This document shows positions 1 through 10,832 of a DNA stretch of 64,000 nucleotides, in pieces. The first letter of the stretch is position 1. Each line of letters opens with the position of its first letter. The position numbers and the translations under genes were made by a program. Under the pieces are notes generated by a model, which was given only the letters and a program-made list of their open reading frames with translations, searched no databases and was not told the origin of the DNA. This DNA is from Opisthocomus hoazin (taxonomy: Eukaryota; Chordata; Aves; Opisthocomiformes; Opisthocomidae): NCBI RefSeq assembly GCF_030867145.1, contig NC_134422.1:1022001-1086000 (forward strand), given 5' to 3'.

Positions 1-569
1 CACCGCTCCTGCCCGATGTCCCAGGCCTCTGCCCCTCGGGACAGCTTGGCACAGCCACAGCAGGCACGGCTCTCCAACGCGAGGGCCTTGGAGGCAGCAA
101 GGAGACCTCAGGAAGTGGGGCAAGAGAGAAGGAAAGTGCAGCGACTTCAGACTGGAGATGGGAGAGCCCCTGCTTCCCCACAGCGGGTGGGAAGGAGCTC
201 GCTTTCAATGCGCCTCTACTACCAGTTTTCAGTAAGTAGTAGACCAAGCTCAGCACGTAGTAAATCCGGCTGTTTTACCCTCGAGGTGTCCACACGCATG
301 CATTTACATCTTTCCCTGTAGTAACGCCCTTACAAACATTTACTGCAGGGATTGGTTAGAAGAGATAAGAACGCAGAAGTTTAGGACTTGTTGCACATAC
401 CCGCTCTCACCCAGAAACGGCCTCATGAAAATGCTCAACGCGCCCGAGAAGTAACTGTTTTCATTCCCCAGAGCTCACCGTAACTGCAGGTACACCATTC
501 TTTGCGCAGCGCTCGCAGATTTTTAATGACAGGAGACGCTGTGTTCCACCATCCCCGCCCGAGCAAGGC
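1..569. other. No gene seen; possible GPD2 intron 1
   Basis: I see no conserved coding frame, repeat or RNA gene here. If the CpG island that follows is the promoter of a minus-strand GPD2, this stretch would be the start of its first intron. That is an inference from position only. Confidence 0.3.
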
Positions 570-1470
570 AATCCAGTGAGCAGGTTCCGCAGCCCCCTGC
601 CCACGACATGCACACCTCTCCGCCAGCCAAGGCGCGAGGGCTGCGTCCCTCCACCCGGGACGAAGGCCCCGGGGAGCCCGAGGACGAAGGCCCCGGGGGA
701 GCCCGGCGTCGAGCAGGGGCCCAACGTGCAGCCCAGCCCAGGGCTTCACGCTGCTCCCACCAGCCGGCCCCGCGCCCCAGCCAGGGTCCGCTCCTGCCAT
801 CCCAAAGCTGAAATAAAACGCTGGGGAGGGGGCTGGGAGCCCGCGGCAGAGCCGAGACGCACCGTGCCTCGCCAAAGCACGGTCTGGAGAAGAAGAGGGA
901 CAATAACGACGCGCCGGCCGCAGGTTTATCCCCAAGGCAACTCGGGGAGCCGGGCCCGAGGGCGCAACAGGCGCGCCCAGCGCACACCGACCCGCTCCCC
1001 TCACCGGGCCGGAGCTCCCGAGGCCTCCCCGCCGCCACCGACCCTCCCCGAAGAACCCCCCCCCGCCACTCACTCCGGGAGCCCGCGCCGCGCTCCGCGC
1101 TGCTCGCCGGCCGGCCGGCGAGAGGAGGAGGAGAAGGAGGAGGAGGAGAAGGAGAAGGGGAGGCGGCTCGCCGGCCCCGCTCCCGCCGCCCCGCCCTGCC
1201 CTCCGCCTCCCCGGCCTGCCGCCGCCCGCCGCCGCGCCTCGGGGCAGGCCGCTTCTCCTCAGGAGGGAGGCGCGCGCCAGGCCCCGCCGCTCGCGCCTCT
1301 TCCCGCCTTCCCGCTCCGGCGCTGAGGGGAGGGGAGCGGCGCGGCCCGCGCGGCCCGGGCTGCGGTGAGGGGCGGCGCGGCCCTGCCCGGCCCCTCCTCC
1401 GGCTCGGCGGGTGGCCCTGCTTCCCCTGCCCTCTGAACCGGGAGCTGGGGTTTCGGAGCGTTTGTCGTCT
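570..1470 (-). promoter_or_regulatory. CpG island, candidate divergent promoter and exon 1 of GPD2
   Basis: About 900 bp of very GC- and CpG-rich DNA, with GGA/GGAG runs near 1120-1165. On the minus strand a good splice donor, CCGGA|GTGAGT, has its GT at 1073-1072, so a non-coding first exon could run from roughly 1330 down to 1074. In mammals NR4A2 and GPD2 (mitochondrial FAD glycerol-3-phosphate dehydrogenase) are head-to-head neighbours. With NR4A2 on plus downstream, GPD2 should lie here on minus. The island and donor are seen; the gene identity is inferred from synteny. No GPD2 coding exon is inside the window. The long open frames here (up to 330 codons on minus) reflect high GC content. 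Confidence 0.45.
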
Positions 1471-1557
1471 GCGCTTCTGAGGAGTTCCTGTGGTGCTTCG
1501 CTTCGGGGTCATCACTATAAATAAACGGGGAGCGGAGCCGCTGTATTATATTAATGT

Positions 1558-1808
1558 AAGGACGAGAGGAAATGGGCTCGAGTGGCGTCAGGAGAGGTTT
1601 AGATTGGATATTGGGAAAAATTTCTTCACAGAAAGAGTGGCCAGGCACTGGACCAGGCTGCCCAGGGCGGTGGTGGAGTCCCCATCTCTGGAGGGGTTTA
1701 AAAACCGCGTGGATGTGGCACTTCAGGATGTGGTTTAGCAGGCATGGGGGTGCTGGGGTGACGGTTGGACTGAGTAATCTTAGAGGTCTTTTCCAACCTA
1801 TGGAATTT
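1558..1808 (+). mobile_element. CR1 LINE 3' fragment (family ending in ATTCTATG)
   Basis: The body matches the avian CR1 3' region: a GGTTTAGATTGGATATTGGG block, then the bases encoding a CR1 ORF2 C-terminus, then the typical GGTTGGACT...GATCTTAGAGGTCTTTTCCAACC end. The element is 5'-truncated, as is usual for CR1. Another CR1 copy in the same orientation starts within a few bases of its 3' end. Confidence 0.9.
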
Positions 1809-1811
1809 CTG

Positions 1812-2036
1812 TCTGAACACGAGGAAGAACTTCTTCCCTCTGAGGGTGCCGGAGCCCTGGCCCAGGCTGCCCAGGGAGGCTGTGGAGTCTCCTTCTCTGG
1901 AGATATTCCAGCCCCGCCTGGCCGCGGTGCTGTGCAGCCTGCTCTGGGTGACCCTGCTTGGGCAGGGGGTTGGGCTGGGTGACCCACAGAGGGCCCTGCC
2001 AACCCCCACCATGCTGGCATTCTGTGATATTAATGC
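1812..2036 (+). mobile_element. CR1 LINE 3' fragment (GTGACCCACAGAGG family)
   Basis: A second 5'-truncated CR1 directly abuts the previous one. It begins in ORF2 codons for a motif like RKNFFPLRV and runs through [13 protein letters not shown] to the GGGTTGGGCTGGGTGACCC end. Its 3' tail, ATTCTGTGATATTA, has decayed. The same subfamily recurs at 13.6, 25.5, 41.2 and 61.8 kb. Confidence 0.9.
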
Positions 2037-2536
2037 CCGTTTGTCCACCGCAGATCCCTCCCTGCTTGCCCAGTGGGTTAAAGTGCGGGCCAGTGGAGAG
2101 AAGACCTTTCCGACATGTCTCTCGATCTCTGCTAGAGCCGTAATATTCATAAACCCGGACGGTTCACAGAGGAAATCCTGGACCAGAGAAATGCTAAATC
2201 TCTGAGGTTCGCCTTTGGAAAAAATAGGCAGTGCGTAACGGATATATAGAAATTCGCATCTTTTTCAGCTGTCCCAGCCAGTGACTCCAGCATGGCGTGA
2301 AGCTGGTTGAGAAATGACAGCTCAGTGGCTTGATACACCTGCCAGCTCTCCTGCTTCAGCCAAAACATTTCGTGAAGCCCCGCTGAGCCCCCAGTTTCTA
2401 CCAGACTTGGCAGAAGCGCAATTCAGCAGTTAATCCACGTCTTCCCAGAGCAGAAGCCAGGCTTTCCACCTGCAGGCAGGCTGCACAGCTGCCCTTGGGC
2501 CAACGCTCTTTGTTACATACTTTGGTTAGTATTAGG
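2037..2536. other. Intergenic, nothing recognised
   Basis: Unique-looking sequence between CR1 fragments. I see no coding, RNA or repeat signature. Confidence 0.3.
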
Positions 2537-2613
2537 TAGCCCTGCGAGGAACAGAGGGTTGGGCTCAATGATCCTTACGGGTCCCCTCCAGCTTGAGATA
2601 TTCTGTGATTCTG
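2537..2613 (+). mobile_element. CR1 LINE, short 3' end remnant
   Basis: Only the last ~75 bases of a CR1 remain: GGGTTGGGCTCAATGATCCT, GGGTCCCCTCCAGCTTGA and a tail ATTCTGTGATTCTG. It is too short to place in a subfamily. Confidence 0.75.
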
Positions 2614-5580
2614 CCCCTCTGGGGCACAGCTAATGGAGCCCACCGCAGGGTGAGACTTGCGCTGTCACAGAGAGGAGCCTGCAGCACAGAGTGCTGGGAC
2701 AGAGGGGATCTTACTTTGGTTTTGCAGCACTGAGTATGCAGCCTTGGTTTTCTCTATTGAGGGCTTCCTGAACTGGAAGCTTTCCGGTTCTTCACCTCTG
2801 CAAAACAGCAGATTTCCAGTCCTGAACTTCCCTGAGCACTTGCTGCATAAGGCTCCTAAGTGAGTTGCTGGCTGGGTGCTACCTTGAGACATTTTGCGTG
2901 TCCTCATTCTTACTGCTTTCTGTCCTGTGACACCAAGTGACCAGACCTGGACGGGCTGCTGCTGAGAGCTATGGTCTCTAATGGTCCTCTTGGTTTCTCA
3001 TCCTGATTCCCTTGCTCCAGGCTCCTAGGGACACAGCTGACCAACACGGCTCTGTTTTTTGGGGAATCATCTAGAGATTCCTGGCTGTTGCTTCTTTTGC
3101 AGTGAGGAAGCCAGACACGCATTAGCAATAAGCCAGGATCTTCCTCCCCCCAAAAAACTCATTGCTGAACTCCTGGCTGCACTCTTCCCTGCAAATTTAC
3201 ATTTTTAGTGCAGTGCGGTGCAGTCGTGGTTCCACAAGTGTTTGGGATCTCCTTTCCATGCTGGACCGAGACACGAGCTGACCTTGTGGCTGTTGATACC
3301 CGTACGCCCGTCCCACCTGTGCCTTTGCCCATGCAGTGCCTCTGTCCGTTGCCCGATGCAGCCGGTGTCACGCAGGCAGGACCCTGCGCAGCCCGTGCGC
3401 TGTGCTGCCCGTGGTTCCCTGCTTTCCGGGCGTTCAGGGATCAGCTGTGCCTCTGACCGTGCTGCTTGGCTGTCTCCCAGACACTGCTTTTATTGCTGTT
3501 CTCCCGTGCTCGCTGCTTAGTCAACATGCTTTACAGGCAGCATGAGACGTGTTTTCTATCAGGCACAGAAAAACAACCTGCTGCTGCCGTGAAGGACGGG
3601 GCACATCTCCCTCCCACAGTGTCCTGCAGGCACGCTCCAGTCTCCCGTCAGCTGGCTAAATGTCAGCAACAGGTCCCATCTGAGGAGGCCCTGGGAACCT
3701 AATCCCTCCCCCTTGGGTCAGATATAACCAGAGGAGCTAAATTGGAAGCTGCAATAAGAACGTATGGCTGTCAACTCTCTAGGTGGTATTTAAAGTCAGT
3801 AAACAACTGCAAGGGTTGGATTTCAGAAGTTTTGCAAAGTAAGTGATATTCAGGCCACCGACACTGGAAGCAGTTTTGGTCCCAGATGCATTAGGAGACA
3901 TGGTAGTGCTCTTAAAAGGAAATGAGATCTGGAGTGGCAGCTGGAATTAGCACCCTCCATAGATATTCAGGTTTAGAGTCCATGGGAATGCCTCAGCTGG
4001 ACAGAAAGAACGGAAAACAAAAGAAAAAGCCCCAGAAGCGGATTCATTGTTTTGGGGTATGGTTCTGGAGGTTTTCTGGGAGAGAGAGTGTGAGAAAGGA
4101 AGAAGAAGAACAAGCTAGAAAAAAAAGAATTTCAATGCAATTTGTGGTGAATCATTTCAGCATGGTCCAACACACGCAAGTTCTAGGTGTGAATACCTAC
4201 CCCGTACGCGTGTACTCACGTGGCCCGAAATGTTGCTGTTTCATCCATCGCTAACCAATATTCAAAACATCATCATAAATTTGTTCGACCTGGGAAAACA
4301 TCCTATCCTCCCGCCCCTCGGGGCTGTTGTCTCCCCAGATGTGGCTGCCTTGTCAGTATCAGTTTATGGTCATTTTTGACTCATTCAAACAAAGCAGGGT
4401 AGGAGCGTAAACGTGCCTAGGCCCAGTTTCCAAGTGAGCGTATTCTGCACCCCAGCACTTCTGTGTCTCATGAACTCTTCCAAACCAGCGAAATCTTAAA
4501 GGAGGTAGAAAACGGAAGCGTTGTACTGTTCTTCTCATAAAAGGGAAAGCCAAGAATGAATGAAAACTTATACAAGAATCACGTTTACCTCGCAGTCTCC
4601 CTTTCCAGGAGAGGTTCTCCACACATGCATGGTGCAGCTACCAGCAAATGAGGGACGGGCTGTTCTTTCCTCCCTTCATTGGGCTTCTTTTCAACTACTG
4701 CTGTATTTTTATCTTTGTTACTTTTCAACAGCATTTTTGTCTTAGTTACTGGTTGGTAAAGATCGGTCTTCATAAGTTTGGATAGTGGAAGATTTTTACA
4801 AGGTTAGGCAAAAAAATGAGATGCCTTAAAGTATCACAAAATTCATCCCTCTTGAGTCTGTTTTTTATTTAATGTCTAGGTGAAAGTATTACCTCCTAAG
4901 TCTCCGTGCATGTGGCTTGGTCCCTGGGACACCTGCCAAGACAAGAATTTTAGATGCCCGAATCATGTGCTCAGCAGGTGTAAATTGTGTTCGGGGAGAG
5001 TTCACCTTTTGTCCTTAACCCCAGAGGCGGTTTCTCTTCATTAGCAAGGGAAGATGGAGAAAAAGATTATCATCGTTTCCTGACTGCATGCCAACGTTAT
5101 GTATCATAAGAGGAAAATCTGTTCATATGTTCACAAATATGTTTTCTCCTAATCTGTCTTCAGGAAAGTGTCTTTGTGAGGAGCAAGGGGTAATGATAAC
5201 CGCGGAAGAGCTGAAATGAAGTGACAGAAACAGAAGCAGAATTTCTCTACCGCGATTTTTTTCAAGCAGGATCTGTGGTAGGTCCTCCCATTGGAACATA
5301 AAAGTACTTAGTCATGGCTGTGATTAAACATTGAAAAGTGTTCCCAGCTCCGGCGGCTGCTATCAGGTATCGTTCAGAAGTACAATTGTATTGCTTCATA
5401 CCAGATCCGCGGTTTTCCAGCTGAACCAGGCAGTGTTGCTAGTGTTAGAACTATTTACCGCTACACTGCAACAGATAAAAACATCCACTGTGTTTGTGTG
5501 TGTGTGTCTGAAAAGAGAAAGTGGCTCATTTTGCTGGTAAAACTAAAGTAATGTGTTATCATAATTATGTCTTATTGTTT
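2614..5580. other. Intergenic, nothing recognised
   Basis: About 3 kb of mixed composition with stop codons in all frames and no ORF that resembles a known protein. No tRNA, LTR or clear tandem repeat is visible apart from short A-rich runs. Confidence 0.3.
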
Positions 5581-5584
5581 GCTG

Positions 5585-5705
5585 TTATGCAAAGAGAACA
5601 CGTCACGGCTGAGTCACAGGAACAAGTGCAAAAATTGCACCTTTAAAAGAAGAAGGTCACAGGTCACGTTATTTGTTGCGGAACAAACCCAGTAATTAAT
5701 TGGCC
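5585..5705. promoter_or_regulatory. Cluster of nuclear-receptor DR1, AP-1 and palindromic sites
   Basis: Within about 120 bp there are a TGAGTCA AP-1 core (about 5611-5617), a perfect palindrome GTGCAA-AAA-TTGCAC (about 5627-5641) and a perfect DR1, AGGTCA-C-AGGTCA, at 5654-5666. A TAATTAATT run follows near 5693. DR1 elements are bound by RXR heterodimers, HNF4 and COUP-TF. The motifs are seen; enhancer function, and whether it would act on GPD2 or NR4A2, is inference. Confidence 0.35.
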
Positions 5706-8700
5706 TCTCCCTGCAGCGGCAGCAGAGGCAGCTTTACTATGGGAGAGCCAGGCAGTGGAAAGCAGCGATGTGGAGCTCCCCTGCTTTTCTGGGGCAGACA
5801 GCTGAGCCAGGTTTAAAAGAGGACGTGAATTTCATTGCTAGAGAGAGAGAGAAAAGAAAGACAATATCTTTTAGAAAGCAAGACTGCTTGGACTATGCAA
5901 GAGTATTTATTTCTGTTGTTTAAAGATCTTTGTTGTGGCAGGAAATGCGAAAAAATCTTTTGTTTTCCCTTTGAGTGTGCCAGAGTGAGAGATTATATTC
6001 AGAAAAAGGAAAGCAAAAGGCTTTCTGGAATTTGTGCTATATTATTTTTTTCTCTCAGACAATGACAGACCAAAATCAGCCCCAGTGAATACACGCATCT
6101 GCTTTTTATCCAGGTATTTTCTCTGTTGAATTCATTAGGGAAAATCTTAGAAAACCTGTTGAAAGACACATGCAATCACTTTGAAAGCCCCACCTAATAT
6201 TCCGGTACATAATGAATAAACACAGCATTTGAGCCTCTTGCTCGCTCCCAGTGCCCGTTTCACTGGCATTGCTTGCCTGATGGCTTGTGTTTGTGACCGT
6301 TTGAGTCGTAACTGAGACAAACGTTTTTGGGGTGTCCGCAGGTCTATACGGAACTTATGCAGGTGGCTAGCAACATTATCAGTAGTTGTGCTGTGAAAAG
6401 TTATTTTAAATAACCACATCTATCACTGTCAATTTGGACTCGGTGATCTTTCGTAATCCAGAACGGTTTGGTCGAAAACAAAGGGCTATAGGAAAATCCC
6501 TAAGTTTCCACTTTGCTGGTTTCTGAAACTAATCGCCATTGCTGGGTGTAAGTGACTGCTCTCGGTGTCCGAAGCCTTGGCTCAGATCATGCCCCAGCTT
6601 CCTCGTAGCACTATTTTTGACCACGCCAGCCATCCTCTAGCTTCCCCAGAATTTCAGATTGTAGCTTTTCAGCTACAGAAATATTTTTCCCTGCAGATTT
6701 AAATAATTAATTGGGACATGCCTAGTGGGTCTTGAGATAAACTTAAAAGAGGCAGCAGATACGTGTGACCAAGTGACCTTTTGCTGTCCTGCTCGTCCCT
6801 GCGCTCTCACTGTGCTCAAAGGGACGCTGTCAAAATTGCTAGGCCTTAAAACTTTAACCTGCACTGACAAGTTGTTCTACATTATAAGTCCTACCTAAAA
6901 GATTACCACGATTGTTTTGTTTGTTTTGTTTCAACAGTCTTTGCTGAAGGCTCCACAATGTGTATTCATTTGTCCTTTTGGGTAGGGGGATATTTTTAAA
7001 TGCCCAGCTTTTTCCGTGACCTGCTAAAATCAAGTTGATGTGCGTGTACTCCACTCAGCGGAGAACTCGCCAGGGATGGTACAATTTTTCTGCGCTCTGG
7101 AAACAGAGACAAGAGCACGCTTTGGAAGCCTTTGCTGAAGAGGCTTTTAGAAGCCATTTTGAAGGGCCTGCAGCTATCCTTCATTGTTTTGGGGTGCCAG
7201 TGAGAAGCCTTGACTGGACTTTCCTGGTAATATTAAGTATTAGGTATGTGTTAGTCAAACATGAGAAACCAATGACCAGGCCGTTGGTTCTTAAAAGGGG
7301 TCTGCTGTATTTCGGGTCGGTCTGAATGACTCCGTAGGCATTCTTCCTGACAAGAACGCCATTTACTACAGCTCCATATGAAGCGGTGAATCAGAGCACG
7401 TGGTACAGGTGCCTTGGTAGCATCACACTTTCTCTTTTTTGTATACCAATAGAGGGATTGACGCAACGCTGGTTTTAAAGCGGGTGGCTGCACTGCCGCA
7501 GTCGTATTGCGTGACACGGGAACACGTGTCCATACCAGCTAGGGAGGAGGGAATGAGTGACATCCACTTACCCCCCCCAGGTAATCCCCACCTGCAGTTT
7601 TAAGCTTGATTTGAGCTGTTTTGCTGCTGCCTGTCTTTCAGTCCCTACCTGGTTCCTGTCGCAGCCACACCAGCTGGACTTGGGATGTTGAGGCTACAAA
7701 TGCCCCCAGGCTGCAGCACCCTCCGCAGAGGTTCAGGGCAGAGTCAGCAGCAGCACCCAGAGCTCCTTGGTTCTGCTCTGCAAGACGCCGTGCCAAGTCT
7801 TGGCCAGAAGCATCAAGGTCAGACTCCCTTTAAAGGTGACTCAGAATGGAAAAAAATGTATTTGTCCCCTTCTGGGGCACAAAAAGGCCTAAGAAATTCC
7901 TTTCTCTGCTTCCGGTAACAATTTTTGCCTTGCTTGTTTCTAGTGAAGTTCTATGGCGTCTCCTGAGCTGTCTGAAAGATTTCTGAACTGAACCGAACAG
8001 CATGATGCCTTGAGTCCCTGACAAGATAATAACTCTCACCCACTCCTCAGGTATTGGGCAGAAACGTACAAAAGTACATTTTAAACAATCTCACTGAAAG
8101 TGGTTCCCTAGATTCCTGTAACCTTGTTATATGAAGTTGGATTCTTGATGCCATTCAGGCCATCTACTGAACTTCTGAAATGATGTATGTTTTATGGATG
8201 ACAGCTGGAGACACATTTAGTTTTATTAAGTATTTGTACTGAAGTTTTGTTTAGGACAGTAATTTCACTGAATGTTTCTGTGCTGGTCTGCTAACCTTAC
8301 ACAGAACGTATCCTTCTGCACTGAGGCTTTGCAGGGAGCCTTCTCCCGACCGTTGTGATGGTTAAGACAGTGAACTCCTAAGGACTCCTTGTCTCACTGG
8401 AGTAGGATGCAGATTCTTAATCAGCTGAACCACTCCTATGAAATTTCCACCAGTTCTGTGACTCTGGATCACCGTTTTCTAATGTTACAGGTCTCGATTC
8501 TCTCCTTCATTCGGCATTCTCCTACATCCAGTCATTTGTGAAGGGAAGCCGAGTACGAGCCTGTGTCATGCAGCTTGAAAGAGGGTTTCTGGAGAATGTT
8601 CTAGAGCAACATTTGAGCTCCAGTGAGGCATGGGAGCTGCCAAACTCCTCCTGGCTTACAGAGTTCTCTGTAGTACGTCAGCCAGCACCCACAGATGTGC

Positions 8701-10416
8701 TCAGCAGATGCAAAACGTGGTCTAATGGACATGGGAAACTCATCTCTAAATTATTAACTAGGAGTGCAAGAATGGGTTTCATTTCTACTCTGGGCATGAG
8801 GCAGGCTCGCTGTTAATGCGAAGGTTGTGACTGCGGCGACCCTGTGTAAGATGATTCTGTAACGAGCGGCAGTTCCACGGGAGCACAGCCTGCTGTGCTG
8901 ATCGCCCTGATCTGTGCAGGAGAGCCGGCCCCAGGACCCCTCCATCTCACGGGGTCCCACACGGCTGTGCGCAGACGTTTCCAGACCCGTCCCCCGCCAG
9001 CCGTCCCCTGCCTTGCCGTGTCCCAGCTCACCGGACACGAAAGGGAGTGAGAGAATAGAAGCAGGGAGGAAAACTGCTCAGCCGACTGTTCCTATTTACC
9101 TCCGCGTGGCTAACCTTCAGATAGATTAAAATAATGAATTAGAGTCTTCTCAATATGAATACCTTTTGCCTAACTGCTTTGGGGTTTCTGGTCCTATGCT
9201 TGCCTGGGAAAACAGTTTTTCACGGCTGACCAATGCAATTGTAAGCAATAGCCTAAATATTAGTTATTACTTGGAGTATTTACTATGTTGCTTTCTGCCA
9301 GTGGAAATGAAGAAGTCGCAATTAAGCTTAGGGGAAAGGGAACTGTGATGGCGTTGTTGCTGGCTTGCATCGCTCCTCTGGGCCGGGGGTGACTGGGAAG
9401 TGCAGTCGCCTGGTATCCAACTGGCTGGTGAGCAAATCCTGGTCTCGACTTTCTTTCCAGATTCACTGAGAACGCAAGTTTTGCTCAGCTTCTGCTTTAC
9501 ACGTGCAGGAAAAAAAATCACCCTCTTGATGAACTGAGCGTGCGTTTGGGAACAGCCGGGTAATAGCTGCAGGACCGGTAAGCAGAGGACCCTCTGTCGG
9601 GAAGTTTAGATTTTCATGTCAATATATGTTCAGACAGGAAATTGGAACACTATCTGTAGTGTCAAATTAGTGTTCGCTGAAGAAGAAAACACCTGCTTAC
9701 TACCTTTCACGAGATGGTCGGTGGTGGGTGTCCATCCTGTCCGGAGGGTATTCTTAAGCACAGCTATTCTTCTCGCACATCCATCTCGATGTTCTCTTGA
9801 CATGACACACTTGGTGCTGCTTTGCCGTGGACGCTTTGGCTCATGCGTGGCCGTTCTTGGGAGCGTGTCCAAGACAAACTAAATGTCAAGACTGTACGTA
9901 ATTTTTGTTGTAGCGTGGCATCATTACAACACAGTGCAAGCAGAGGCGTTGTGTTGATGTCACTCCACAATGTTACGTCGTGCTGACACGTCAGGACCCA
10001 TAGTACTACATCAGCTGACAGACCAGGGAGACGCGCGTTTGGACGCCGTACCGTGACAATTCCTTTATTAGTCGATCATGTGAGCCTCTAAGCCCGGAAC
10101 TGGTGGCCTCCTCTGGCAAAGTCCTTCCAGTATGGAAAAGGAATGAAACCACACCTTCCGTGACTTGGTGTGAAAGCTTTTAAATGTGAAGGATGGTGGG
10201 TATATTATGCAATTTTCTAGGGTTTTTTTATTCTTCAGAGGAAAAATGTCTACAGATATTGCTAAATTTCTAAAAAACTTTTTTTTTCCTGGAAATAAGG
10301 TTTAAAAAGTACGGAGTATGAACCTGAAGTAGAAAAAAAAGAGAAAAATAAACCAAAAATATATGTATTCAGGGAGTTATTCGAGGAAGCAGACGGCAGG
10401 GAATGACACGCAGCAC
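5706..10416. other. Intergenic, nothing recognised
   Basis: About 4.7 kb of spacer with balanced to AT-rich composition. The short open frames (up to about 96 codons) show no family signature. I see no RNA gene, LTR or LINE fragment. A TGACCTTT (reverse NBRE) at 6774-6781 is expected by chance in a window of this size. Confidence 0.3.
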
Positions 10417-10487
10417 GCATTGGTGGTTCAGTGGTAGAATTCTCGCCTGCCACGCGGGAGGCCCGGGTTCGATTCCCGGCCAATGCA
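10417..10487 (+). tRNA. TRNAG-GCC: tRNA-Gly (anticodon GCC)
   Basis: A 71-nt intronless tRNA that folds fully. The acceptor stem GCATTGG pairs with CCAATGC, leaving discriminator A. The anticodon stem CTCGC/GCGGG (one T-G wobble) encloses loop CTGCCAC with anticodon GCC at 10449-10451. The T arm is CCGGG-TTCGATT-CCCGG. The internal promoters are an A box (TGGTTCAGTGG) and a B box GGTTCGATTCC at 10466-10476. A pol III terminator TTTT at 10495-10498 lies seven bases after the gene. The sequence matches the standard vertebrate tRNA-Gly-GCC. It faces the tRNA-Ala gene 273 bp away. A partial copy of its 3' half follows directly. Confidence 0.97.
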
Positions 10488-10559
10488 GCTCCTGTTTTGC
10501 CCGCGGGGATCCCGGGTTCGATTCCCGGCCAACGCAGCTCGCGTGTTGCCCGCGGGGGA
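10462..10559 (+). repeat. 49-bp tandem duplication of the tRNA-Gly 3' half
   Basis: Two head-to-tail units, 10462-10510 and 10511-10559, begin with CCCGGGTTCGATTCCCGGCC. Unit 1 is the T arm and 3' acceptor strand of the functional tRNA-Gly plus 23 bases of trailer. Unit 2 repeats this with about five or six changes. It therefore carries a second intact B box (10515-10525) with no A box or 5' half. The second unit cannot encode a tRNA but could still bind TFIIIC. Confidence 0.9.
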
Positions 10560-10744
10560 AGGCCGGCGCACCGCAGCGCCTTTTCTTTTTCCCCGCGGGG
10601 TTCCCACGCGGGAAGGTCTGGCGCGGTGGGGGCCACGACACGCCGTGCCGGCGGCCAGGCGCGCTGCGGGCGGCGGCCGGTCCCCGCGGGAGACGGCGTG
10701 GGGCGGGGGAAAACAGATAGGGAAAAAAAAAAAAACGGAATGAT

Positions 10745-10749
10745 AAAAA
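10745..10749 (-). terminator. Pol III terminator of tRNA-Ala
   Basis: An AAAAA run on plus is TTTTT on the tRNA-Ala strand, about 11 bases after the 3' end of the tRNA. A second, longer run (10723-10735) gives a backup. Confidence 0.75.
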
Positions 10750-10760
10750 GTTAGAGCCGA

Positions 10761-10832
10761 TGGAGATGCCGGGGATTGAACCCGGGACCTCACACATGCG
10801 AAGCGCGCGCTCTACCACTGAGCTACATCCCC
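10761..10832 (-). tRNA. TRNAA-CGC: tRNA-Ala (anticodon CGC)
   Basis: A 72-nt intronless tRNA on the minus strand. It starts GGGGATGTAGCTCAGTGGTA, which carries the A box. The anticodon loop TTCGCAT holds anticodon CGC (plus-strand 10798-10800). The T arm is CCGGG-TTCAATC-CCCGG with B box GGTTCAATCC, and the 3' end is CATCTCCA. It matches the standard vertebrate tRNA-Ala-CGC. The gene is convergent with tRNA-Gly(GCC) across a GC-rich 273-bp spacer. As I remember it, the same pair lies between NR4A2 and GPD2 in mammals. Confidence 0.97.

Noticed and set aside
435-1515. Frames of 212-330 codons on minus and 249 on plus in the CpG island
   Set aside because: They overlap on both strands and give Arg/Pro/Gly-rich products typical of stop-poor GC-rich DNA.
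6774-6781. TGACCTTT as an NR4A binding site (NBRE) for autoregulation
   Set aside because: About two exact matches to an 8-mer are expected by chance in 64 kb on both strands; no supporting context.
10511-10559. A second tRNA-Gly gene
   Set aside because: Only the 3' half (T arm and acceptor strand) is present; there is no D arm, anticodon or A box.
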